A DNA stretch of 7,495 nt from Actinomycetes bacterium (GCA_021785315.1 JAJYFX010000077.1:1-7495), one strand, 5' to 3'; shown: positions 1-7,388, counted from the first letter of the stretch. The notes: generated by a model not told the origin, from the sequence alone. Numbers and translations: made by a program.

Positions 1-1
1 A

Positions 2-433
2 AGCGTACTGCTGTTCCAGAAATGGCGCCACAACCCAAAGTTGTTTGGCGGGCTGTCGGTTTCAGACCAAGAAAAGGTAATAGGACGAACGAAGGAACTG
101 AGCGACGAGTTCGAGGAAGAAGACCTCCCTCCAAACTCGCACGTAGCCCGCACGACCTTGACTGAAGGTGGGCGTGAGCTTCCTATCTTTCGCCGCAATG
201 TATCTTATGGCACGCCTAGCGACCACGGTACAGTCTTTGTCGGATTCAGCAATGATCAGAACAGGCTTCATGAGATGCTGAAGAAGATGACCGGAATTCC
301 AGACGGCATTAGGGACGCGCTCACTCGGTTCACCACGCCACTGACCGGTTCGTACTACTTCATCCCGCCGATCAATTCTCTAAGGAGACTTGCCGACCAG
401 ACTAAATTCCACTCCGTCGGGCCCGGGTTATGA
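2..433 (+). CDS. DyP-type haem peroxidase, class B (YfeX/DypB-like), C-terminal part
   Basis: The frame is already open at the left edge (reading SVLLFQKWRHNPK before the first TTG at 41), so the N-terminal part, including the GxxDG segment, lies outside the window. What remains is typical of class B dye-decolorizing peroxidases, which use haem and hydrogen peroxide to oxidise dyes, phenolics or Mn(II). The segment VIGRTK is followed by SHVART, whose His (codon 140-142) matches the proximal haem ligand. FRRNVSYG follows, whose first Arg (191-193) matches the distal catalytic Arg. GTVFVGF, then DALTRFTTPLTGSYYF and IPP form the last beta strands. The frame ends in tandem stops TGA TAA. The C-terminus (HSVGPGL) has no obvious encapsulin cargo tag, and no encapsulin gene is visible. 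Family assignment is firm; the substrate is unknown. Confidence 0.93.
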   Translation, partial: SVLLFQKWRHNPKLFGGLSVSDQEKVIGRTKELSDEFEEEDLPPNSHVARTTLTEGGRELPIFRRNVSYGTPSDHGTVFVGFSNDQNRLHEMLKKMTGIPDGIRDALTRFTTPLTGSYYFIPPINSLRRLADQTKFHSVGPGL

Positions 434-457
434 TAAAGCCTTTGGGATGGGCCCGAC
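416..457 (+). terminator. Inverted repeat across the peroxidase stop codon, possible terminator
   Basis: GTCGGGCCC (416-424) and GGGCCCGAC (449-457) are perfect 9-base complements separated by 24 bases that contain the tandem stops. The stem would be very GC-rich. There is no T-run after it and the loop is long, so it is not a classical intrinsic terminator. A U-less terminator or an mRNA 3'-end stabiliser are the likeliest roles, by inference from position. Confidence 0.3.
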
Positions 458-750
458 ATCAAGGACAAAGGGTTCACCAGAAGTCCGGCTCCCCGGTGCC
501 CTAGCGCCAAATTCGGTTGCCCTTTGATGGCAGGCCATGCATTAGCTGATAGGTTGTACGAATGGAGGCATGACCAGACGAGTTCGACACTGGAGCTCGT
601 GTAGCTACGCCGAGGCGAGCTGGGTCTTGAAATGATCGGAGCGCTAGAGTTTTCGCGATGAGTTATTTTGCGGCCAGAAGTTCAGCATGAGCGGCAGATA
701 CATCAATCCCACCTAACGATTTCGGAGATTTTCAACAAAAAAGTCGACCA
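434..750. other. Intergenic region between peroxidase and GGDEF-EAL gene, no convincing gene
   Basis: No reading frame here has a start, ribosome site and protein-like content together. The peroxidase frame is open from 437 to a TAG at 601-603 but contains no start codon before an ATG at 527. Visible structure: CAAAGGG (466-472) with CCCTTTG (520-526), and a compact hairpin at 578-600. A TTGAAA at 627-632 could be a -35 element, but I find no good -10 at the right distance. The promoter of the downstream gene must lie here but cannot be placed by eye. Confidence 0.5.
578..600 (+). other. Short hairpin upstream of the GGDEF-EAL gene
   Basis: ACGAGTTC (578-585) can pair with GAGCTCGT (593-600) through eight pairs including one G-T wobble, leaving a 7-base loop. 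It lies about 150 bases before the ATG at 751 and has no T-run after it. It could be part of a structured leader or an operator; chance is also possible. Confidence 0.25.
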
Positions 751-3534
751 ATGGAAATCATTCAGGCCAATCCGGAAATGCCACTGATACGCCAGCGACC
801 CGGCAAGCACACCTTGCCGACTTGGTCGGTTTATATATTTCTGGTTGGCTTTGTAGGCAGCGCCGTGGAAGCAATTCTGTACTATTCCGGATTGCAGACT
901 AAACAACTTGCCGGAAGCCTTTTAGCGATCGCACTCTCCCTCACGATCATTGCCTGCGCAGCTGGAAACTTTTCGGTTCTCGCGCTGCGCGAAGAACGCT
1001 CGAGGGGATTTTCAAACTACTGGATCGATCTTCCCGACAGTTTTAATCTCGCTTTCCTATTCTTCAGCACGATCCTGCTTGCAATTGGGACGCACCTCAC
1101 GACCGGCCGAAAAAGCATATTAATTGATGTCACTCTGGGAACCGGACTCTCCTTTTTATATCTCTGTCAAATAGCGTCAGTGGCAAGCCTTCGCCGGCTT
1201 TATCCCAAGCTCGCGCTTGGATTCTTAATTGGCCTCTGTTATTCCATCGCCGTAATGACAGGACGAGGCGCACTCAACATCGCGGGACTTTCCATGCACC
1301 TGGCGATCTTCGCAATGACAGGGTTCGTCTTGGGATTTCTATCGAACAGCATTCATGCAGAAATGCTCAAGAAGTCAACTTTTGCCAATCTGATGTCAGC
1401 GAGGGCGAGACTTTGGAGCGAGATCGCCCAAAAGGCCCACCAGATAGCTGAAATGGAAAACTCGGGAGATATTGAGAACGCCGTAATTGATGCGGCCGTT
1501 GCGCTCGGCTATCCAGTGTCAGCCATTGCAGTCCTAGCCAAAGACATGAGCACCTTCAGATATCTCCATCCGACTGCCGCAATTCCAAGAGAATTGATTG
1601 ATCGCGATTTGCCACTGAGCGGGATCTCATCAATGGTAGTGAGTTCCAGAAATACCCAAATACTTGATTACCAAAGCTTGGACAACGCCATTCCGCTCAT
1701 CAAGGCGATCGAGCTGAGGACAACCATAGGCATCCCGATGTGGAACGCAGGCGAGATTGTGGCCGTTCTAATCGCCGGCAGCCTAAGCGACCGAGAGATA
1801 TTTGCTGAAGAACTGACCGCTTTAGAGCTGCTGGCTGCGGCTGGGAGCTCTGCCCTTGAACACCGTTCTATCACTTCATCGCTCATAGCACAGTTGACTC
1901 GATACACCTCCATGATCGAAGACGCCCCGAATCCGATGATTGTCATCGATGAAAACAAGACCATAGTCCTGGCAAACAAGCGCATGGATTTGCTGCTGGG
2001 CTATCCGCGCAAGCAGCTGACCTCTATGAATCTCAATGATTTCCTCGCCGATCCTGAACCGATATACACGCTGCTGTCACAAGATGTGCCGGCAAATTCC
2101 TCGGCCGAATTCCAGAGCTTTGCCACATCTAGCGATCAAAATCGCCTGGAGGTAGAGGTTAGCGCGGCTAAAGGCCGGCCAAACTCGGACCGCGATGTGG
2201 TGGCGATAACTTTCAGAGATATCACGAAGCAAAGACGAACCGAAGCCAGACTGTTGGATTTGGCAAACTTTGACCCCGCCACAGGACTTGCCACCAGGGC
2301 ACGCCTTTTGGATGAACTGAGAAAAGCTGTGCTGCGAAATGCACGCACGAAAGGAGCGGTCGTCCTGATACTGTTCGAACTTGAAAACTTCGAGCCAGTA
2401 TCCCATGCCGGAAGTGGCCACGATAGAGAACATATCCTTTTGGCAATTCTTCGTGACCTGGAGGATTACATACGAGATGGCGACTTGCTGGCCAAGGTTA
2501 GTGAAAATCGTTTCGCGATTCTCGCTGAAGACCTGTCAGAATCGCGCACGCTCAGCTATGTGCGCCAATTATTGACTTTTACGACCGAGACAAGGCATGT
2601 CGATGAAGTAGCTGTGCGGGCAGACGCCACTTTCGGAATCGCGTTCGCCGGCCCTGCCATTAGCGCCGAAACGCTTCTTCAGCACGCAAACAGCGCTTTG
2701 CTCAGAGCGCTTACGAACCACGAGTCACAAATATCCTTTTACAGTAAGGAACAAAGAGTTGCAGCCCAACGCCGCCTTCAGATGGAGGACGACCTGCGCC
2801 GGGCGCTTCGAGAACAGCAGTTTCACCTTGAATACCAGCCAATTGTAAATTTACAAACAGGTCAAATTGTAGCCGCCGAAGCATTGATCAGGTGGGACCC
2901 CGCCGGGAATCACAGTGTGGCTCCAGATGCTTTTATACCTGTGGCCGAAGAAACGGGAATAATCATTCCCATAGGGACATGGGTTATACGCGAGGCCGTG
3001 CGGCAAATGGCCCTTTGGCGGAAAGACAGATCTTTATTCGCCGACTTCAGCATGCATCTAAACGTTTCGCGGGTACAACTTCAGAGCGACGAGATTCTTC
3101 GTGATATCACGCTCGCCCTTGAAGATTTCCAGATCCCGAGCGACAAGCTGTCTGTTGAAATTACCGAGACCGCGCTTCTGAATGATTCTCAGACTGCAAA
3201 CCAAATTATCCATAAGCTGTCTGAACTTGGCGTAAAGATCGCAATTGATGATTTCGGAACCGGATATTCGTCGCTTAGCATGCTGACGACACTTCCAATA
3301 GACCTAGTGAAAATTGACAAGTCTTTCGTAGGCCAACTCGGCGCCACAAGTGACCTCACGGTTGAAGCGATCGTCAATATGGCGAATCGGCTCAATCTCG
3401 CAATTGTTGCTGAAGGCATAGAATCTGCCGAACAAGCCGAAAAGCTCCAGCGCTTTGGCTGCTATTACGGACAAGGATTCCTTTTTAGCAGGTCAGTCCG
3501 ACCTGAGCAGTTCCCAAGCCTTCAATTCGATTAG
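751..3534 (+). CDS. Membrane GAF-PAS-GGDEF(degenerate)-EAL protein, probable c-di-GMP phosphodiesterase
   Basis: This 927-residue inner-membrane signalling protein probably hydrolyses cyclic di-GMP. Residues about 25-198 form six hydrophobic segments. A GAF-like domain covers about 222-372 and a PAS domain about 383-493 (ending FRDITKQRR). The GGDEF-like domain (about 500-665) is degenerate: the signature reads SENRF (584-588) and the metal-site Asp is replaced in FELENF (542-547), so cyclase activity is unlikely. The inhibitory-site motif RxxD (RDGD, 575-578) is kept five residues before it. The EAL domain (about 677-925) retains E710 of EAL, N771, E803, D833-D834 in IDDFGTGYSSL, K854, E888 and Q908, the residues required for phosphodiesterase activity in RocR-type enzymes. 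ATG 751 is the only standard start after the upstream in-frame stop at 688-690 apart from internal ones. No strong ribosome site precedes it. Signals sensed are unknown. Confidence 0.95.
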   Translation: MEIIQANPEMPLIRQRPGKHTLPTWSVYIFLVGFVGSAVEAILYYSGLQTKQLAGSLLAIALSLTIIACAAGNFSVLALREERSRGFSNYWIDLPDSFNLAFLFFSTILLAIGTHLTTGRKSILIDVTLGTGLSFLYLCQIASVASLRRLYPKLALGFLIGLCYSIAVMTGRGALNIAGLSMHLAIFAMTGFVLGFLSNSIHAEMLKKSTFANLMSARARLWSEIAQKAHQIAEMENSGDIENAVIDAAVALGYPVSAIAVLAKDMSTFRYLHPTAAIPRELIDRDLPLSGISSMVVSSRNTQILDYQSLDNAIPLIKAIELRTTIGIPMWNAGEIVAVLIAGSLSDREIFAEELTALELLAAAGSSALEHRSITSSLIAQLTRYTSMIEDAPNPMIVIDENKTIVLANKRMDLLLGYPRKQLTSMNLNDFLADPEPIYTLLSQDVPANSSAEFQSFATSSDQNRLEVEVSAAKGRPNSDRDVVAITFRDITKQRRTEARLLDLANFDPATGLATRARLLDELRKAVLRNARTKGAVVLILFELENFEPVSHAGSGHDREHILLAILRDLEDYIRDGDLLAKVSENRFAILAEDLSESRTLSYVRQLLTFTTETRHVDEVAVRADATFGIAFAGPAISAETLLQHANSALLRALTNHESQISFYSKEQRVAAQRRLQMEDDLRRALREQQFHLEYQPIVNLQTGQIVAAEALIRWDPAGNHSVAPDAFIPVAEETGIIIPIGTWVIREAVRQMALWRKDRSLFADFSMHLNVSRVQLQSDEILRDITLALEDFQIPSDKLSVEITETALLNDSQTANQIIHKLSELGVKIAIDDFGTGYSSLSMLTTLPIDLVKIDKSFVGQLGATSDLTVEAIVNMANRLNLAIVAEGIESAEQAEKLQRFGCYYGQGFLFSRSVRPEQFPSLQFD

Positions 3535-3540
3535 CCCGCC

Positions 3541-3604
3541 GCCGCCGAAGGTGGCTCTCCGTGAATTTTTATCCTCAAGCCGCTAGAGCTATCCGACCTC
3601 TAGC
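3541..3604. terminator. Possible bidirectional terminator between convergent genes
   Basis: Two convergent genes are separated by only 65 bases. GCCGCC-GAA-GGTGGC (3541-3555) can form a tight 6-pair hairpin, with a five-T run at 3566-3570 ten bases later. A second perfect inverted repeat, GCTAGAG (3582-3588) and CTCTAGC (3598-3604), has a 9-base loop and overlaps the stop codon of the minus-strand gene. Neither is a textbook terminator. Position between converging genes is the main support. Confidence 0.35.
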
Positions 3605-5675
3605 ACTTCAAGGAGGAGATCGAAATGCTGAGCAGTTTGGGCGAATTGCTGCCGGAATGTGCAAACCAGTACAAGCTGTTCCCGACTACCGAAAGCGTGG
3701 TATTTTTCGACGAGCTTCGCGTGCCTGCCGGCAAACCCGCGACAGGACACCAGTTCTTTGAGCCGGAAGGCAGAAGATCCCACTCATAACTGTTGGTCCT
3801 CTGGCCCGTCACCAGAAGCGAGCCGCTGGGAAGCATCTGAAGCTCTGCGCCACCTATTCCATTTGCAATCGAGGCAGGCGTCGCACCTGGAACCGGGGGG
3901 GCTTCCAGCACACGCCAGGTTGAACCTCCATCACTTGACTCCCTGATCAGATATGGTGAGCCTGATGAGATCAGCAGCTCCGCCTCGCTGGAAATAGCTA
4001 CAAGTTCATTTGCGCTGCAGTTTTGAACTTGGGCCGGCCATGTGGGCTGATGCCAGTTTCCACCATTGTCGAGCGAATATAAGATGCTCTGCAAGCCAGG
4101 CATATGCGCACAGTTGCCGGGCAGATACGAGCCGAATGTCAGACATGGCCCGCGTGGTGGACACGCTAAGGTCCCTCCGGTTTGCCAGGTAGCATCCCCT
4201 GCTTTGAGCGTTTCAAGAAGGGGCACTCGAGCTGCATCTGGAAAATAGATGCCGGATTCCTCTGTGCCTGGAGCGAAAAGAGCCTGCAAGGAGCTTTCCT
4301 GATAGCGGAAACCCGCGAATCCATCTATTTTTGCGCCCGGCGGGACCGGCACCGGTGTCCAGTGCTTGCCTAGATCAGAGGTCTGAAGCGCAATGCTGAC
4401 GAAGGGCGGCGCCTGAAAATTTGGAGCAACAAGGAATGAAGCCAGTACGATTTTCCCCGCAGCTCCCCCATCCGCCAGCGCAACGGAATTGCACTGGGGC
4501 ACAGTGCCTCCCATAAGTCCATAACCCATTCCAATTAGCTCTTCGCCGGCAGCCACCGTCGAAATGGTTTCATTGGAGTTGGTCCCAGTGACGCCAATTT
4601 GTCCTTTGTCGCACCAGGCAATCTCTCCTGGATTAGCTGGATTCTCTGAAATTTGCGATGACCCGCTGAACTCGACCATTGCTGGCTTGACTTTTCCGAG
4701 GGTCGCAAAGGCTGGGGGCGGCTGGACCGTAACGCCAGCATGTCCCATCAGAATCTTGCTGACGCCTTTGGAGGTCGGCGAGAAAGTCAGCTCATTTGCC
4801 GACGCCTTGCCCGAGGTAATTTTCAGCTGAAACACGAATGGCCGGCTTGAGCCGATTATCGATTGCAGCGGAGCAAACCCTGTCACTTTGACAATATCCC
4901 CCGGATAAGTCAGTGCGGGCGACGCGCTCAGGTGCGCACATTCAGCTGCGTTCTGACACCATGGGGCGGACCTCGGGCTGACGCTCAGATGGTAGTAGGC
5001 GGATCCCTCCGATCCGCCAAGTCCGCACCCTTTCACCTGGGTAAGACATTCAATCGAGACCTTGTAACCGCCGCTTGCTAAAGGAGCGACTTTATTATTG
5101 CCAGACTCGAACCAAGGCGCGGCCGGGACGACAATTGACGAAACAAACTTCGTGGGGTCCACCCATGTCAAAGATACTCCCTGGTACTGGAGTCCAGATC
5201 CACATCCATCCCAACACAGGTCGGCATGGCCAACCTGCCTCGACATTGGAGCTGCCAGCGTGCCAGTCACATTGAGAATGGAACCCGGCGGTCCGGAATC
5301 CGGCGAAAGGCTTAGTTGAACTGCCGGCCCCGCAGCAGAATCGGCGGGTCCGGAAAGTCCCTGGCCGCCAGCCACAGTACCTTTCACTGAGCCAATTGCC
5401 TCAAGTGCAATCGAGTAAGGCCCAGGACCCATAGCGCCAATTCTCAAGCACCCGGCGATGGCTCCATTCATAGACTGCGCGATCTCCTGGTCCGGCCCGG
5501 TCGATTCGGCATTTTTCGGACACCGGGCTGACGAGAACGAAGTGTACTGTACCTCCGGTTCAGTGACTTGGCTGGCAGCCCCGTGGCCCACCCCGCGAGT
5601 GGCGTTCGCCAGGGATCCGCAACTGCCAATAATTACTGCCAGCGCCACCAAGCCTAAAAAGGAGAGCCGGCGCAT
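3600..5675 (-). CDS. Secreted lipoprotein with Ig-like regions and Asp-box (BNR) beta-propeller
   Basis: From ATG 5675 the product is 691 residues. It opens with MRRLSFLGLVALAVIIGSC, a positively charged start, hydrophobic core and a lipobox (IGSC) with Cys19, so it is probably a lipid-anchored surface protein. Residues about 122-233 form an Ig-like region starting SPDSGPPGSILNVTG and rich in paired Cys. A second begins near 249 (SPALTYPGDIVKVTGF). The C-terminal half carries Asp-box motifs: TSDLGKHW (432-439), SLDNGGNW (534-541) and SSDGGSTW (580-587), which mark sialidase/BNR-type beta-propellers. No sialidase catalytic set is evident, so binding or scaffolding is as likely as catalysis. 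The open frame extends to 5834, but that extension is not signal-like. A GTG at 5693 with AAGG eight bases upstream is a credible alternative start. Function is not known. Confidence 0.85.
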   Translation of the reverse strand: MRRLSFLGLVALAVIIGSCGSLANATRGVGHGAASQVTEPEVQYTSFSSARCPKNAESTGPDQEIAQSMNGAIAGCLRIGAMGPGPYSIALEAIGSVKGTVAGGQGLSGPADSAAGPAVQLSLSPDSGPPGSILNVTGTLAAPMSRQVGHADLCWDGCGSGLQYQGVSLTWVDPTKFVSSIVVPAAPWFESGNNKVAPLASGGYKVSIECLTQVKGCGLGGSEGSAYYHLSVSPRSAPWCQNAAECAHLSASPALTYPGDIVKVTGFAPLQSIIGSSRPFVFQLKITSGKASANELTFSPTSKGVSKILMGHAGVTVQPPPAFATLGKVKPAMVEFSGSSQISENPANPGEIAWCDKGQIGVTGTNSNETISTVAAGEELIGMGYGLMGGTVPQCNSVALADGGAAGKIVLASFLVAPNFQAPPFVSIALQTSDLGKHWTPVPVPPGAKIDGFAGFRYQESSLQALFAPGTEESGIYFPDAARVPLLETLKAGDATWQTGGTLACPPRGPCLTFGSYLPGNCAHMPGLQSILYSLDNGGNWHQPTWPAQVQNCSANELVAISSEAELLISSGSPYLIRESSDGGSTWRVLEAPPVPGATPASIANGIGGAELQMLPSGSLLVTGQRTNSYEWDLLPSGSKNWCPVAGLPAGTRSSSKNTTLSVVGNSLYWFAHSGSNSPKLLSISISSLKC

Positions 5676-6257
5676 GTTTGCTCGGAGATTCACTCGACGT
5701 ACCTTAGCACGTCGTAAACAATGCTCATACAACATCGCAACCAGGATTCCAGATCCCGACAAAGGCGACTCGGCGCCTTGCATCCAACAGAAATTGCCGG
5801 CATAAGCTTGGCTTTCAAGCCTTGGCCCAGGCAAGGAGCAAATCGCGCGATTGCACTCTCTGCCGGGCGGAGGGATTTTGAAATTGGTAACCGTCTGCTA
5901 CCATTCTTGATAGATTCAGTCGTGACAGCACAGCTATGTCCGAGACAAGGAATTCTCTAGCCAGCCGAATATGGCTTTACTCGGTTGAGATGGCAGGCAG
6001 GATGGCTCCCAACCATTTAATGGAGCGTGGCGTTCCCTTGTAACGGTGAGAATACTTCTGGAGGACTTGTTGGCCGGCCTGGATCAACAATATTCATGGT
6101 AGACGTCTTGGTAGGGCAGCCAAAGAATAGCGCTGCGAACTTTTCATCGTCCGGCCAGGAGGGCTATGGCGAAATTGTGTAATATCGAGGCAGACAATCA
6201 CATCTATGAGGTTCTGGCCTGAGATGAGCTGCCGCTGACGGGGGAAGGAATAGATCT
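5676..6257. other. Divergent intergenic region with short unproven frames and small hairpins
   Basis: This stretch separates the minus-strand lipoprotein from the plus-strand cyclodeaminase-family gene and should hold both promoters. I could not place either with confidence; TAATAT at 6180-6185 is a possible -10 but has no matching -35. Small hairpins are visible: CCTTG (5820-5824) with CAAGG (5832-5836), TGGTA with TACCA around 5885-5903, and TTGTTG (6067-6072) with CAACAA (6085-6090). Three short protein-like frames follow one another at 5936-6043, 6027-6182 and 6166-6222, each in a different frame. Only the last has a ribosome site. The region could hold a decayed small gene or simply be a leader. 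Confidence 0.45.
6166..6222 (+). CDS. Possible 18-codon leader peptide or small ORF
   Basis: An AGGAGGG at 6157-6163 sits just before ATG 6166, a strong ribosome-site match although the spacing is short. The frame encodes MAKLCNIEADNHIYEVLA and stops with TGA at 6220-6222, 35 bases before the next gene. No run of a single amino acid is present, so classical attenuation is not indicated. It may be a leader peptide that couples translation to the downstream gene, a fragment of a decayed gene, or chance. I do not recognise it. Confidence 0.22.
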   Translation: MAKLCNIEADNHIYEVLA

Positions 6258-7355
6258 ATGCCGAAAATACTCAGCAATGAGATCATCGAGCAGGTACTGA
6301 CAATGCCGGCTTGCATCGATGCGATGGAAGAGGCATATCTGGCCTTGGTGAACAACCAAGCCGTCACCAGACCTCGGTCGGATACCTATATGCCCTTGGG
6401 CAACAGCACCTACTACGTTTTGAAGACCATGGACGGGATCCTCGGAACAAAAGGAATCGGGTCAATCCGCCTCAACTCCGACCTAATTAAATGGTCGACT
6501 ACCAACGGAGTCACCAAGAAGTCCAAATTGCGCTCTGCGCCGGGCGACAGATACAACGGGATGGTCCTGCTTTTTGATATACACACTGGCGAGATCAAAG
6601 CAATGTTTCCGGATGGGTTCATCCAGAAGATGCGGGTCGCAGCGACCGGGGCGCTCAGCGTCAAATACATGGCCAGGCAAGACTCCGAAGTACTTGGTCT
6701 GATCGGGACAGGATGGCAGGCAACTGGAGCCATAGAGGCGATACACACTGTCAGGCCTTTGAAGCAAGTGAAAGTTTTCAGCACCACCGCAAGCCACAGG
6801 CAGGAATTTGCCGAGACTTATCAGAAAAAATTGGGCATCCCGGTCATTGCCGTGGATTCCCCCAGAGAGGCGGTTCGGGGCGCGTCGATAGTTTCTACGG
6901 CTACCAATTCTCTGACCCGGGTGATTGAGGCAGACTGGTTGGAACCAGGTTGCCACGTCTACTGTGTCAAATATTCGGAAATTGGCGACGCAGTGCGGGC
7001 TAGAGCTGACCGGGTTGTTGTGAACGTCCGCTTCGCCGCCCTGGATAACTACATTCCAGGAATTGGCTATGTTTCCGGCGCAGATCCAATCGATCTGCTC
7101 GAGCAGGGGATCGAAAAAGAAGCTACGGCCGAGTCAGAGGAAGTGTGGGCCAAATCCCTTCCCGAGCTCAACGAGGTTGTAAGTGGCTCAGCGATTGGCC
7201 GGCAGAACGACGATGAAATCACACTGTTCGTCAATAACAACGGCCTCGGTCTCCAGTTTTCTGCCGCGGGAGCTGTGGCTCTGAAGCTCGCGGATGAGAA
7301 AGGCCTGGGAATCGACATACCTATAGATTGGTTTGTACAGACCGTCCATCCGTAG
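6258..7355 (+). CDS. Ornithine cyclodeaminase/mu-crystallin family protein, non-canonical active site
   Basis: The 365-residue product fits the NAD(P)-binding ornithine cyclodeaminase/mu-crystallin family, which includes cyclodeaminases, alanine dehydrogenase and ketimine reductases. Family marks are Lys65 in KGIGSIRLN, Arg126 in MRVAATGALSVKYMAR, the Rossmann loop GLIGTGWQA (147-155), IVSTATNS (211-218) and the C-terminal GRQNDDEITLF (314-324). Two usual features differ. The catalytic VG(S/G)D..PG..E motif is replaced by VKYSEIGDAV (237-246), and the end motif reads NNNGLGLQF (326-334) instead of the ED-containing form. A KSKLRSAPGDRY insert (88-99) accounts for the somewhat long size. These changes suggest a distinct subfamily, so ornithine cyclisation should not be assumed. 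GGAAGGA (6243-6249) lies eight bases before ATG 6258, a good ribosome site. Substrate is unknown. It may be co-transcribed with the frame at 7413. Confidence 0.9.
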   Translation: MPKILSNEIIEQVLTMPACIDAMEEAYLALVNNQAVTRPRSDTYMPLGNSTYYVLKTMDGILGTKGIGSIRLNSDLIKWSTTNGVTKKSKLRSAPGDRYNGMVLLFDIHTGEIKAMFPDGFIQKMRVAATGALSVKYMARQDSEVLGLIGTGWQATGAIEAIHTVRPLKQVKVFSTTASHRQEFAETYQKKLGIPVIAVDSPREAVRGASIVSTATNSLTRVIEADWLEPGCHVYCVKYSEIGDAVRARADRVVVNVRFAALDNYIPGIGYVSGADPIDLLEQGIEKEATAESEEVWAKSLPELNEVVSGSAIGRQNDDEITLFVNNNGLGLQFSAAGAVALKLADEKGLGIDIPIDWFVQTVHP

Positions 7356-7388
7356 CTTGATTCAGTCCTATCGTGAAGCTGCTCTTTT
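7352..7388 (+). terminator. Weak terminator-like hairpin after the cyclodeaminase-family gene
   Basis: GTAGCTT (7352-7358) pairs with AAGCTGC (7376-7382) through seven pairs including one G-T wobble, with a 17-base loop, followed by TCTTTT ending at 7388. The stem starts in the stop codon. The long loop and short T-run make it a weak intrinsic terminator at best, perhaps partial read-through or attenuation. Confidence 0.3.

Noticed and set aside
460..530. GGTTCACC within a locally self-complementary stretch, considered as a tRNA T-arm
   Set aside because: No acceptor stem, D-arm or anticodon arm can be assembled around it.
627..669. TTGAAA at 627-632 with AT-rich TATTTT at 664-669 as a promoter for the GGDEF-EAL gene
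   Set aside because: The spacing is about 31 bases, far from the usual 16-18, and no other -10 fits.
3611..3789. AGGAGGAG followed by ATG 3625 and an open plus-strand frame of about 54 codons ending in TAA at 3787-3789
   Set aside because: The ribosome-like match is good, but the frame lies wholly antisense to the coding end of the lipoprotein gene, whose Asp-box motifs show that the minus strand is the real one. It has no recognisable content.
5676..5834. The 53-codon N-terminal extension of the lipoprotein frame up to ATG 5834
   Set aside because: It would place a polar, Cys- and Arg-containing tail before a textbook lipoprotein signal peptide. Starts at 5675 or 5693 are much more plausible.
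5721..5960. Plus-strand 79-codon open frame
   Set aside because: No ribosome site and no protein-like pattern. It overlaps the beginning of the lipoprotein open frame and runs into a region with no other support.
6027..6182. GTG-started 51-codon frame as a stand-alone gene
   Set aside because: GGAG lies only one base from the GTG, too close for a ribosome site, and the thiolase-like NTSGGL is too short to trust. Kept only as part of the remnant hypothesis.
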